DNA of 64,000 nucleotides from Zoogloea sp041914405 (lineage in GTDB: Bacteria > Pseudomonadota > Gammaproteobacteria > Burkholderiales > Rhodocyclaceae), in the NCBI RefSeq assembly GCF_041914405.1, contig NZ_JAYSDK010000006.1, positions 1-64,000 of the forward strand. Direction: 5' to 3'. A program made the position numbers and the translations under genes. Positions 39,670 through 48,444 of this stretch are shown piece by piece. The notes beneath the pieces are model-generated. The model saw only the letters and a list, made by a program, of their open reading frames with translations, searched no databases and had not been told where the DNA came from. The first letter of the stretch is position 1. Every line of letters starts with the position of its first letter.

Positions 39670-40590
39670 ATGGCTTCGTACCCACCCCTCAAGGCGCTAG
39701 TCGCCTTCGATGCTGTCATGCGAAACAAGAGTTTTTCTCTTGCTGCGGATGAGCTGTGCGTGACGCCGGGCGCAATTGGCCAGCAAATCCAGAAACTTGA
39801 GGAATGGCTGGGCATGTCGCTTTTCATCCGGCAGGTGCGACAAGTGCACCCCACGGATGCAGCTACCGGTTACTGGCAGAAGATCCAACAGCCACTCGCC
39901 CAGATTGCGGATGCCAGTAGCCGACTCAAGCGCAGTCGCAGCATGGCCGTGTCGCTGTCCATGACACCCAGCTTTGCTGCCAAGTGGTTCACGAGCAGAA
40001 TGGCTAACTTGGTGACCCAGCACCCGGACATCGAACTTCATCTCAAAGCATCGGTTGAAACAGTCGATTTCGAGCGCGAGGTGGTTGATTTGGCGATTCG
40101 CCATTTCAACGGAAAAGGCGCAAATTTGGATGCAAGCTTGCTCTTTAAGGATGAGGCTCAGGCGTACTGCACACAGGAATACGCTGCTGCAATGTGTTTA
40201 AGCGTGCCGGAGGATTTAGTGAGAGCAAACTTGCTGGTAACTACCACGCAGCCCTATTGGGAGCAATGGTTCAAACAGTTCAGTCAACTGGATAGGGAAG
40301 CCATCACTAGGATTCCTCGCATGCACTTCGACCAGTCTCTGCTGGCTATAGAAGCCGCAAAACGAGGGAATGGGGTAGTTCTGGCCAGTCCTTACCTAAC
40401 CGAAGCAGAAGTTGCCAGTCGGGCTTTGATTAAACCGTTTGACTGTTGCCTCAAACTTGAGAATGGCTACTACGTGGTTCACCCCAGCAAGACAACACCC
40501 AGTCAGGCAGCCATGCGCGTAAAGCAGTGGCTGATTGAAGAGGCAGCGAAATATGCCAAAGCTGGGGTTTCGACTGACTCAGATCTGTAA
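39670..40590 (+). CDS. LysR-family regulator (GcvA-like)
   Basis: The 306-residue regulator has the N-terminal winged HTH KALVAFDAVMRNKSFSLAA and then LCVTPGAIGQQIQKLEEWLG. The effector domain starts near residue 95 with SLSMTPSFAAKWFTSRM, as in the GcvA/AmpR subgroup. It is divergent from the MFS-thioesterase-MaoC operon and is most likely its regulator. Base composition is less GC-rich than in neighbouring housekeeping genes, in line with an acquired segment. A strong terminator follows. Confidence 0.88.
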   Translation: MASYPPLKALVAFDAVMRNKSFSLAADELCVTPGAIGQQIQKLEEWLGMSLFIRQVRQVHPTDAATGYWQKIQQPLAQIADASSRLKRSRSMAVSLSMTPSFAAKWFTSRMANLVTQHPDIELHLKASVETVDFEREVVDLAIRHFNGKGANLDASLLFKDEAQAYCTQEYAAAMCLSVPEDLVRANLLVTTTQPYWEQWFKQFSQLDREAITRIPRMHFDQSLLAIEAAKRGNGVVLASPYLTEAEVASRALIKPFDCCLKLENGYYVVHPSKTTPSQAAMRVKQWLIEEAAKYAKAGVSTDSDL

Positions 40591-40673
40591 TGCAGCCTCC
40601 CCGAAGGGGATAGCGTTTTGAAAAAAGGACCCAGAAGGAACTGGCGAGCAGGCGTTCCAAACCTCAAATTTCA

Positions 40674-40711
40674 AATGGCTGCTCTATATTGCAGAGCAGC
40701 CATTATTTATA
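40674..40711 (+). terminator. Terminator after the LysR gene
   Basis: AATGGCTGCTCT (40674-40685) pairs perfectly with AGAGCAGCCATT (40693-40704) around a short loop. An AT-rich run follows. Confidence 0.7.
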
Positions 40712-40988
40712 GAGGCTGCCAACGGCTGCAAAGGCCGAAATGCTGACCTTGAACGTAGACGTCAAGGGTCTGCATGGCAACCACTATGTCCTTACCGGCC
40801 TGAGGTGACCCAAGCGTCCGGGCCGAGCTGATTGCATCCACTTGGAAGCATGGAGGCTATATAACGCACAAATCTGTCTCCTCAGTCGGTATTGCACTCC
40901 CAGGAATATACAAAGCCATTTTTATTGGTTTGGTGCATCGCGACTCCTCCCTAGACTCGGGTCCTGACTCGATAAACAGGAGAATTCC
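40712..40988 (+). promoter_or_regulatory. Region upstream of the sulfate-uptake operon
   Basis: No gene is evident; a 22-codon open frame at 40740-40808 has no recognisable counterpart. TTGGTG and TAGACT 16 bases apart (about 40931-40958) could be the promoter of sbp. The AT-rich run just upstream (40904-40932) is where a CysB site would be expected. AGGAG precedes the sbp ATG. Confidence 0.35.
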
Positions 40989-42002
40989 ATGTCCCCGACC
41001 CGTGCTGCGCTGCGTCCTGTACTGGCCTTGCTGGCTGGGCTGATGGTCTTGCCGGCGGCGCCGGCCTTGGCCGATGCCACGCTTCTCAATGTCTCCTACG
41101 ATGTGTCGCGGGAGCTTTACAAGGACATCAATCCGGCCTTCATCGCCCAGTGGCAGCGCACGGCGAAGGAGAAGCTGACGATCAACCAGTCCCACGGTGG
41201 TTCGAGCAAGCAGGTCCAGTCGGTGGCGTCGGGCCTGGAGGCGGACGTGGTGACGATGAACCAGACGCCGGACATCAATGTGCTGGCCAAGCAGGGCCTG
41301 GTTGCGGCTGATTGGCAGAAGGCCTTCCCGCACGGGGCGGCGCCTTACACGACGAACACCATCTTCCTGGTGCGCAAGGGCAACCCGAAGGGCATCAAGG
41401 ATTGGTCCGATCTGGTTCGTCCAGGCCTGCAGGTGATCGTGCCGAACCCCAAGACGTCCGGCAACGGCCGCTACACCTATCTGGCGGCGTGGGGCTATGC
41501 GCTGCAAAAGACCGGCAGCGACGCCGGCGCGCGGGACTTCGTGACCAAGCTGTTCGCCAACGTGCCGGTGCTCGACGGTGGCGGCCGCGGGGCGACGACG
41601 ACCTTCACGCAGCGTGACATCGGCGACGTGCTGATCACCTTCGAAAACGAAGCGGTGCTGATCGATCAGGAAGTGGGCGGCGACAAGTTCGATGTGGTCT
41701 ATCCGTCCCTGTCCATCGAGGCCGCGGCGCCGGTGGCGGTGGTGAGCAAGGTGGTGGACAAGCGCGGCACGCGCAAGCAGGCGACGGCCTACCTGAACTT
41801 CCTGTTCTCGCCGGAAGGCCAGGAGATCATCGCCAAGCACCATTTCCGTCCGGTCGATCCGGCGGTGCTGAAGAAGTATTCCAGCCGTTTCCCGGCCGTG
41901 AAGACCTTTACGGTGGAAGGCAAGCTGGGCGGTTGGGATGCGGTGCAGAAGACCCATTTCGCCGACGGCGGCGTGTATGACCAGATCGTGGTGAAACGCT
42001 GA
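40989..42002 (+). CDS. sbp: Sulfate-binding periplasmic protein
   Basis: The 337-residue protein has a signal peptide ending near ALADA (about residue 30). The mature start LLNVSYDVSRELYKDINPAF is the family mark, followed by NQSHGGSSKQ and KTSGNGRYTYLAAW, which contact the anion. It captures sulfate (or thiosulfate) in the periplasm and hands it to CysTWA. It overlaps cysT by one base and begins a five-gene operon. Confidence 0.95.
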   Translation: MSPTRAALRPVLALLAGLMVLPAAPALADATLLNVSYDVSRELYKDINPAFIAQWQRTAKEKLTINQSHGGSSKQVQSVASGLEADVVTMNQTPDINVLAKQGLVAADWQKAFPHGAAPYTTNTIFLVRKGNPKGIKDWSDLVRPGLQVIVPNPKTSGNGRYTYLAAWGYALQKTGSDAGARDFVTKLFANVPVLDGGGRGATTTFTQRDIGDVLITFENEAVLIDQEVGGDKFDVVYPSLSIEAAAPVAVVSKVVDKRGTRKQATAYLNFLFSPEGQEIIAKHHFRPVDPAVLKKYSSRFPAVKTFTVEGKLGGWDAVQKTHFADGGVYDQIVVKR

Positions 42003-42838
42003 TGGCTGCATCGAATTCGACCCGGGTGCTGCCGGGCTTCGGCCTCAGCCTCGGCTACACGCTGACCTGGCTGTCGCTGATCGTGCTGATCCCGCTGGTG
42101 GCGGTCTTCCTGAAGGCCGGCTCCCTCGGCGCCGATCACTTCATCGCCGCGGTGTCGTCGCCGCGGGTGCTGGCGTCCTACCGCCTGACCTTTGGCGCGT
42201 CGTTGATCGCTGCGCTGATCAACACCTTCTTCGGCCTGATGCTGGCGTGGGCGCTGGTGCGTTACTCCTTCCCCGGCAAGCGCCTGGTGGATGCGCTGGT
42301 GGATCTGCCTTTTGCGCTGCCGACGGCGGTGGCCGGTATCGCGCTGACCGCGCTGTATGCCAAGAACGGCTGGGTCGGCAAGTTGCTGGAGCCGCTGGGC
42401 ATCCAGGTCGCTTTCACGCCGCTGGGTGTGCTGATTGCGCTGATCTTCATCGGCCTGCCCTTTGTAGTGCGCACGGTGCAGCCGATTCTCGAGGATCTGG
42501 ACACCGAGTACGAGGAAGCGGCGGTGAGCCTCGGTGCCAATCGCTGGCAGGCTTTCCGCCACGTGGTCTTTCCGACTGTGCTGCCGGCGCTGCTCACTGG
42601 CTTCGCGATGGCCTTTGCCCGCGCGGTGGGGGAATACGGTTCGGTGATCTTCATCGCCGGCAACATTCCGCTGGTGTCCGAGATCACGCCGCTGATGATC
42701 ATCACCAAGCTTGAGCAATACGACTACGCCGGCGCCACCGCCATTGCCGTGGTCATGCTGCTGATTTCGTTCGTGCTGCTGTTGATCATCAACGGTCTGC
42801 AGGCATGGACTGCCAAACGTACCGGGAGGGAACGCTGA
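42002..42838 (+). CDS. cysT: Sulfate ABC transporter permease CysT (CysU)
   Basis: The 278-residue permease has about six membrane segments. Its EAA loop EEAAVSLGANRWQAFRHVVF (about residues 174-193) contacts the CysA ATPase. Helix content such as LPFALPTAVAGIALTALY is typical for CysT. It forms the inner-membrane channel with CysW. Start and stop codons overlap those of sbp and cysW (TGATG), so the operon is translated as a unit. Confidence 0.95.
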   Translation: MAASNSTRVLPGFGLSLGYTLTWLSLIVLIPLVAVFLKAGSLGADHFIAAVSSPRVLASYRLTFGASLIAALINTFFGLMLAWALVRYSFPGKRLVDALVDLPFALPTAVAGIALTALYAKNGWVGKLLEPLGIQVAFTPLGVLIALIFIGLPFVVRTVQPILEDLDTEYEEAAVSLGANRWQAFRHVVFPTVLPALLTGFAMAFARAVGEYGSVIFIAGNIPLVSEITPLMIITKLEQYDYAGATAIAVVMLLISFVLLLIINGLQAWTAKRTGRER

Positions 42839-43731
42839 TGTCCGGCGCTGCTGCTGTATTGCATGGGTCGGCGGATCACGCCGCCCGATTCGAGTCGAAG
42901 GCCGCCACGCGCGAGCCGGCGCTGGTGAAGTGGGGCATCCTGGCGGTATCGCTGACCTTCTTCAGCATCTTCCTGCTGCTGCCGCTGATCACGGTGTTCG
43001 TGGAGGCGCTGCGCAAGGGCTGGGATGTCTATTTCGCCGCGCTGATCGAGCCTGACGCGTGGGCGGCGATCAAGCTGACGCTGACTGCTGCGGCGATTTC
43101 GGTGCCGCTCAACCTGGTGTTCGGCGTGGCCGCGGCGTGGGCCATCACCAAGTTCGAGTTCCGCGGCAAGCACCTGCTGATCACCCTGATCGACCTGCCG
43201 TTCTCGGTGTCGCCGGTGGTGTCGGGCCTGATCTACGTGCTGGTTTTTGGCGCCCAGGGCTGGTTCGGGCCGTGGCTGTCGGAGCACGACTTGAAGGTGG
43301 TCTTCGCGGTGCCGGGCATCGTGCTGGCGACGGTCTTCGTGACCTTCCCCTTCGTGGCCCGCGAGCTGATCCCGCTGATGGAAGCGCAGGGGCGCGACGA
43401 GGAAGAGGCCGCCGTGGTGCTCGGTGCACGGGGCTGGCAGACCTTCTGGTACGTGACCCTGCCCAACGTGAAGTGGGGCCTGCTGTATGGCGTGATCCTG
43501 TGTAACGCCCGTGCGATGGGCGAGTTCGGCGCGGTGAGCGTGGTGTCCGGCCATATCCGTGGCCAGACCAACACGATGCCGCTGCACGTGGAAATTCTTT
43601 ACAACGAATACCAGTTCGCTGCCGCCTTTGCGGTGGCCTCCCTGCTGGCGCTGCTGGCGCTCGTGACCCTGGTCATCAAGACCTGGGTGGAGCATCAGGC
43701 CGGCAAGGCTAGCCAGCAATCCGAGGAATGA
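42838..43731 (+). CDS. cysW: Sulfate ABC transporter permease CysW
   Basis: The 297-residue permease pairs with CysT. It shows DLPFSVSPVVSGLIYVLVFG and the EAA loop EEAAVVLGARGWQTFWYVTL. MGEFGAVSVVSGHIRGQTNT near the C-terminus is characteristic of CysW. ATG 42838, with GGGAGGGAACGC before it, is preferred over an in-frame ATG at 42805 inside cysT. Confidence 0.95.
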   Translation: MSGAAAVLHGSADHAARFESKAATREPALVKWGILAVSLTFFSIFLLLPLITVFVEALRKGWDVYFAALIEPDAWAAIKLTLTAAAISVPLNLVFGVAAAWAITKFEFRGKHLLITLIDLPFSVSPVVSGLIYVLVFGAQGWFGPWLSEHDLKVVFAVPGIVLATVFVTFPFVARELIPLMEAQGRDEEEAAVVLGARGWQTFWYVTLPNVKWGLLYGVILCNARAMGEFGAVSVVSGHIRGQTNTMPLHVEILYNEYQFAAAFAVASLLALLALVTLVIKTWVEHQAGKASQQSEE

Positions 43732-43735
43732 GATC

Positions 43736-44845
43736 ATGAGCATCCAGGTTCAGAACATCCGCAAGGAATTCGGCAGCTTCACTGCCCTTAAAGACGTATC
43801 GCTGGACTTTCCCACCGGCGAACTGGTGGCGCTGCTTGGGCCGTCCGGCTGCGGCAAGACCACGCTGCTGCGCATCATCGCCGGCCTGGAGTCGGCGGAC
43901 AGCGGCAAGGTGCTGCTGGATGGCGCCGATGCCTCCGACACCCATGTGCGTGAGCGCCAGGTCGGTTTCGTGTTCCAGCATTACGCGCTGTTCCGCCACA
44001 TGACCGTGTTCGACAACGTGGCCTTCGGCATGCGCATGAAGCCGCGCAGCCAGCGCCCGTCGGAAAGCGCCATCAAGGCCAAGGTGACCGAGTTGCTGAA
44101 GCTGGTACAGCTCGACTGGGTGGCGGATCGCTTCCCGTCCCAGCTGTCCGGCGGGCAGCGTCAGCGTATCGCTTTGGCCCGTGCGCTGGCGGTGGAGCCC
44201 CGCGTGCTGCTGCTCGATGAGCCTTTCGGGGCGCTGGACGCCAAGGTGCGCAAGGAGCTGCGCCGCTGGCTGCGCCGCCTGCACGACGAACTGCACATCA
44301 CCTCCATCTTCGTGACCCATGACCAGGAAGAAGCCCTGGAAGTGGCTGATCGGGTGGTGCTGATGGACCACGGCAAGGTGGAGCAGGTGGGCACGCCGGA
44401 AGAGGTGTACCGCCATCCGGCATCGCCCTTTGTGTATGGCTTCCTCGGTTCGGTGAACCTCTTCCACGGCCGCGTGGATGGCCAGAAGGTGCATGTGGGC
44501 GACGACGTGCTGGCGCCGGGCAAGGTGGATCTGGCCCATGGCTCCGAGGTGTTTGCGTTTGCCCGTCCGCACGAGCTGAACATCGTCGTCAATCCACAGG
44601 AAGCTGGCGGTGTGTCGGCCAAGATCAGCCGCATCCTGGCCTTCGGCGTAACGGCTCGGGTGGAACTCGACGGGCTCAACGGCTCGACCGGCCAGCTGTT
44701 CGAAGTGGAGGTGACCCGCGACGAGGTGGAGCGCCTTGGCCTGGAGGAAGGGCAGACGGTTCGTCTGGTACCCTCGCGCCTGCGGGTTTTTGAACGCAAT
44801 GCAGATAAGAATGGCGCCGACCAGGCGCCCAACTGGGTGATCTGA
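43736..44845 (+). CDS. cysA: Sulfate/thiosulfate import ATPase
   Basis: The 369-residue ATPase energises sulfate import through CysTW. It has Walker A GPSGCGKT (about 34-41), the Q-loop FVFQHYALF, signature LSGGQRQR, Walker B VLLLDEPFGALD and the switch histidine in FVTHDQEEA. A C-terminal TOBE-like regulatory domain (about 240-355) follows. It lies 4 bases after cysW and overlaps the next gene by one base. Confidence 0.95.
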   Translation: MSIQVQNIRKEFGSFTALKDVSLDFPTGELVALLGPSGCGKTTLLRIIAGLESADSGKVLLDGADASDTHVRERQVGFVFQHYALFRHMTVFDNVAFGMRMKPRSQRPSESAIKAKVTELLKLVQLDWVADRFPSQLSGGQRQRIALARALAVEPRVLLLDEPFGALDAKVRKELRRWLRRLHDELHITSIFVTHDQEEALEVADRVVLMDHGKVEQVGTPEEVYRHPASPFVYGFLGSVNLFHGRVDGQKVHVGDDVLAPGKVDLAHGSEVFAFARPHELNIVVNPQEAGGVSAKISRILAFGVTARVELDGLNGSTGQLFEVEVTRDEVERLGLEEGQTVRLVPSRLRVFERNADKNGADQAPNWVI

Positions 44846-45792
44846 TGAATTTCCAGCAACTGCGCATCATTCATGAAACGGTGCGCCGCAATTTCAACCT
44901 GACGGAGGTGGCCAATGCGCTGTTCACCTCCCAGTCGGGGGTGTCCAAGCACATCAAGGACCTGGAAGACGAGCTGGGCCTCGAGCTGTTCATCCGCAAG
45001 GGCAAGCGTCTGCTCGGGCTGACCGAGCCGGGGCAGGAGCTGGTCCACATCGTGGACCGCATGCTGATGGACGCCCGCAACATCAAGAGCATCGCCGACC
45101 AGTTCAGCAACAAGGACCACGGCCAGCTGACCATCGTCACCACCCACACCCAGGCGCGCTACGCGTTGCCGCGGGTGGTGACCCAGTTCAAGCAGGCCTT
45201 CCCGAAGGTGCACCTGGTGCTGCATCAAGCCAGCCCGACGGAGATCGTCACGATGCTGCAGGACGGCCGTGCCGACATCGGCATCGCCACCGAGTCGCTG
45301 GCCGGCGTGGCGGACTTTGTGTCCTTCCCGTACTACAGCTGGCATCACTCGGTGATCGTCCCGGCCGGCCATCCGCTGGAGTCCGTCGAGCCGCTGACGC
45401 TGGAGGCGGTCGCTGAGTATCCGGTGATTACCTACCACGAGGGCTTCACCGGTCGCGCCAAGATCGACGAGACCTTTGCCAAGGCCGGCCTGACGCCGGA
45501 CGTGGTGATGTCCGCCCTCGACGCGGACGTGATCAAGGCCTACGTGGAACTGGGGCTGGGTGTCGGCATCGTCGCGTCGATGGCCTATGACGGCCACCGG
45601 GACCAGGGCCTGAAGATGCTGCCGAGCAGCCATCTGTTCGAGGAGAACGTGACCCGCATCGCGGTGCGCCGGGGCCACTTCCTGCGCGGCTTTGCCTACC
45701 GCTTCATCGAACTGTGCTCGGAGGAACTGACCGAGAGCGTGGTGCGTTCGGCGTTGCGTCCGGAGAAGGAAGGCTACGCCGGAGAGTTCTGA
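44845..45792 (+). CDS. cysB: CysB-type LysR regulator
   Basis: The 315-residue LysR protein belongs to the CysB/Cbl group. It has the N-terminus MNFQQLRIIHETVRRNFNLT and the HTH FTSQSGVSKHIKDLEDELG. The inducer-binding region has TTHTQARYALP, with the conserved threonines that bind sulfate or acetylserine in CysB. It likely activates the sulfate-uptake operon. Unusually, it is itself the last gene of that operon, with its ATG overlapping the cysA stop, so it could give positive feedback. CysB versus Cbl cannot be decided without other copies in the genome. Confidence 0.9.
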   Translation: MNFQQLRIIHETVRRNFNLTEVANALFTSQSGVSKHIKDLEDELGLELFIRKGKRLLGLTEPGQELVHIVDRMLMDARNIKSIADQFSNKDHGQLTIVTTHTQARYALPRVVTQFKQAFPKVHLVLHQASPTEIVTMLQDGRADIGIATESLAGVADFVSFPYYSWHHSVIVPAGHPLESVEPLTLEAVAEYPVITYHEGFTGRAKIDETFAKAGLTPDVVMSALDADVIKAYVELGLGVGIVASMAYDGHRDQGLKMLPSSHLFEENVTRIAVRRGHFLRGFAYRFIELCSEELTESVVRSALRPEKEGYAGEF

Positions 45793-45822
45793 CCCGCTCC
45801 TTCGCGTTGCTGGTAGATGCTG

Positions 45823-45846
45823 CAGCCCCGCCTTCGAGCGGGGCTG
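45823..45846 (+). terminator. Terminator of the sulfate operon
   Basis: CAGCCCCGC (45823-45831) pairs with GCGGGGCTG (45838-45846) around CTTCGA. The T-rich stretch GTGTCGTTT follows. It lies between the convergent cysB and hydrolase genes. Confidence 0.7.
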
Positions 45847-45853
45847 TGTCGTT

Positions 45854-46516
45854 TCAGGGCCGCCCGCGGGTGCCGTGGCGCAGGCGGGCGAGGGCGCCCT
45901 GGCGGCCGCGGCGCACGAGGCTGATGTCGTCGATGCTGCCGAGGGGAAGGTCCTCGGCGGAGGCCTTCAGGGCGTGCAGCAATTCGAGGCCGCGCGGCCA
46001 TGGGCCGTGTCCCGAGTCCACGTTGATGTGTCCGGCGGCGCCGATCTCTACCAGATGGCTGCCCCAGTTGTCGGCCCAGTAGGCGGCGGAGGACAGGCGC
46101 ACCCACGGATCATTGGTACTGGCAACGACGATGCTCGGCGCACCGAGGGCTTCGCGGGGAATCCAGCGCCCCAGGCTCTCGTCCTCGGGGTGGGCGTCTT
46201 CGTCCCGCAGGCCGAAGGGTGTGAAGCGTTCGGGATCGGCCGGCGCGACAAGCAGCAGACCGGCCACCCGGTTGAGGCGGTCACTGGCCGCGACGACGGA
46301 GGCGAGACAGCCGAAGCTGTGGGCCACCAGCCAGACCGGTCCGGGCGACGCATCGATTTCGTCGCGCACGATTTGCGCCCAGCGGGCCAGAATGGGACTT
46401 TCCCAGTCGATGCCGCGGACCCGACGGGCGTCGGGAAGCTGGGTTTCCAGCCAGGTCTGCCAGTGGGCCGTGCCGCTGCCGTGGAAGCCGGGAACGATGA
46501 GGGTGGTGTGGTGCAT
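45854..46516 (-). CDS. RBBP9/YdeN-family alpha/beta-hydrolase
   Basis: The 220-residue small serine hydrolase has the family start TTLIVPGFHGSGTAHWQTWL, the nucleophile in VAHSFGCLA (Ser about 77), and the catalytic His in AAGHINVDSGHGPWP (about residue 170). Relatives (RBBP9, YdeN) are active serine hydrolases without firm natural substrates. ATG 46516 with GGAAAG fits; the frame extends to 46579 without similarity. It is monocistronic, convergent with the sulfate operon. Confidence 0.85.
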   Translation of the reverse strand: MHHTTLIVPGFHGSGTAHWQTWLETQLPDARRVRGIDWESPILARWAQIVRDEIDASPGPVWLVAHSFGCLASVVAASDRLNRVAGLLLVAPADPERFTPFGLRDEDAHPEDESLGRWIPREALGAPSIVVASTNDPWVRLSSAAYWADNWGSHLVEIGAAGHINVDSGHGPWPRGLELLHALKASAEDLPLGSIDDISLVRRGRQGALARLRHGTRGRP

Positions 46517-46688
46517 GGAGCGCTTTCCGGCGAACAGAACGGCGCGGGCGGAACGGCTTGGTAGCCGCTTCGCCCGCATCCTGCTGCCTGTGTCACGTTT
46601 TAATGGGATAAGGGCAGTCTAGGCAGCGGCGGCGGCAGACTGAACCAAGAAAAACGTGAAAGCTTATTCGCGCCGGGGGATTGCGCCG

Positions 46689-47948
46689 TCAGAGCAGCAG
46701 TAAGGCGCTGCCGGCCACCAGGGTCGGCAGCAGTGCGGCGAGGAACAGGCCGCCGGCGTTGATCGATTCATCCTCGAAGCTGCCGCGCAGGATCGCGCTG
46801 CCCGCAGGGTTCGGGGCATTGGCGATGATGGTGAGACCGCCACCGGTTACGGCGCCGGCGACCAGCGCGTACTTGAAGGCATCGCTGAGCCCTTCGACCA
46901 GCGAGCCGAGATAGGTCAGTGCGGCATTGTCGGTGAAGGCCGTCAGCAGGGTTGCGCCGACGAAGACCGCGTCGCTGCTCATGCTCATCAACAGAGGCTG
47001 CAGCCACCATTGCTGCTGCCCACCAAGCACCACCAGGCCGGCCAGAAAGAAGGCCACCAGCAAGCCTTCGCGCAGGATCAGGCGGTCCTGGTGGCGGGCG
47101 TAGGCATCGGCGATACCCAGGAAGAACAGGAACAGGCCGAGGAACACCGCCGGATGGTGGGCGGATACCACAACGCCACACAGGAACAGTAGATGCACCA
47201 GCGTCAGCGCCGGCGGCACGGACGGCGTGCCGGCATCACTTTCCGTGGGGTGGAGGGCTGCCAGCTCACGGCGGAAGGCCAGGGTGACACCGAGGGCATT
47301 GATGCCGACGGCGAGCGCGGCCTTCCAGCCGAACTGGCTCAGCATGAAATGGGTGTCCCAGCCCCACTTGCCGGCAACCATCAAAACAGGCGGCGCGGCA
47401 AAGGGTGTCAGCGTGCCGCCGATGGAGATGTTGACGAACAGCACGCCGAGCGTCGCGTACTTGAGGCGCGTCGACAGACCGCGGCTGAAGAACTCGTCGC
47501 GCAGCATCAGCGCCGCCAGCGTCATCGCTGCGGGTTCGGTGATGAAGGAGCCGAGCAGCGGCACCAGTGCGAGCACCGTGAAGTAGCCGGCGGCGGGCCC
47601 GGGTAGTGGCACGGCGCGCGCGGTCAGGCGAACGAGCCCGCTGGCAGCTTGGAGGATCGGGCGCGTGCCGGCGATGACCATGATCGCGAAGACGAACATC
47701 GGCTCGGTGAAATTGCGGGATTCGATGTAGCTGATGGCCGGGTGGGCGCCGTCGATGAAGACCATCGCCACGATCAGGATCATCGCCCAGAAGCCGAACA
47801 CCACCTCCACCTCGCCGAGCAGATGCCAGATGCCGGCATGGGTGGGGCGGGTGTGGGCCAGGTGCTCGAAGAAGCGGGTGGCGAAGGTGTGAAGGATGGC
47901 GACCGCGAACAGGATCGCGCCGACGAGCTGGATGGCGCTGGGCGTCAT
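46689..47948 (-). CDS. Putative Na+/H+ antiporter (Na_H_antiport_3 family)
   Basis: The 419-residue inner-membrane protein has about eleven hydrophobic segments. Segments such as HLLGEVEVVFGFWAMILI, GSFITEPAAMTLAALML and FVNISIGGTLTPFAAPPVLM mark the PF07399-type putative Na+/H+ antiporters of the ion transporter superfamily. Charged residues inside helices (Glu in GEVEV, Asp in FTDNAALTYLGSLVEGL) could carry ions. Transport has not been shown for most members. It is probably a single-gene unit. Confidence 0.8.
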   Translation of the reverse strand: MTPSAIQLVGAILFAVAILHTFATRFFEHLAHTRPTHAGIWHLLGEVEVVFGFWAMILIVAMVFIDGAHPAISYIESRNFTEPMFVFAIMVIAGTRPILQAASGLVRLTARAVPLPGPAAGYFTVLALVPLLGSFITEPAAMTLAALMLRDEFFSRGLSTRLKYATLGVLFVNISIGGTLTPFAAPPVLMVAGKWGWDTHFMLSQFGWKAALAVGINALGVTLAFRRELAALHPTESDAGTPSVPPALTLVHLLFLCGVVVSAHHPAVFLGLFLFFLGIADAYARHQDRLILREGLLVAFFLAGLVVLGGQQQWWLQPLLMSMSSDAVFVGATLLTAFTDNAALTYLGSLVEGLSDAFKYALVAGAVTGGGLTIIANAPNPAGSAILRGSFEDESINAGGLFLAALLPTLVAGSALLLL

Positions 47949-48019
47949 GGGATCAGGGAAGGGGGATGAATGTCGTCCTCATGCAGAGCCCTTGCCCGTG
48001 CACTTGGTTCCCGCCGCGG

Positions 48020-48271
48020 TCAGCGGCGCGTGCGGCCGCGGGGCGGGGTGAAGGGCTTCGCAGCCGCCGCCGGCTTGCTGTATTCCTTGAAGACGCGTTT
48101 GGCATCCTGCTCGGCGCGCAGCTGGGTGCAGATGGATGGATCGTCGTCGTGGCCGCTGAAGTAGCCGTCAGCCTGGGCCTTCATGACCAGCTGGATGGCG
48201 GCCTGTTCGGTGAGCTTGTAGCGCTCGAAGAGGAGGGTGGCGACTTCGTCCAGGTGTTCTTCGTAGGTCAT
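48020..48271 (-). CDS. Small conserved hypothetical protein
   Basis: The 83-residue protein from ATG 48271 begins MTYEEHLDEVATLLFERYKL. It is mostly helical and acidic at first, and ends in a basic, proline-rich tail (PFTPPRGRTRR). It resembles small uncharacterised betaproteobacterial proteins. Starts further upstream (48313) are possible, and no good ribosome site marks either. No functional motif is seen. Confidence 0.6.
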   Translation of the reverse strand: MTYEEHLDEVATLLFERYKLTEQAAIQLVMKAQADGYFSGHDDDPSICTQLRAEQDAKRVFKEYSKPAAAAKPFTPPRGRTRR

Positions 48272-48444
48272 GGGAGCAGGGCCGCCGGGCGGCAATCGGT
48301 TACGGGCCAACATTTTAAAGCGCCAGGGCGATTCGTGTCCGATTGCTGCCACCAGAGTGCTGCCGGGATAATCGGGCGCACTGTACCGGCAGGTGGCTGC
48401 AACGGCCTGCCATTTCAATTCCTCGATCCCAAGCCAACAGAGAG

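Noticed and set aside
40740..40808. 22-codon open frame upstream of sbp
   Set aside because: No ribosome site and no recognisable family. It is too short to support as a gene or a pseudogene.
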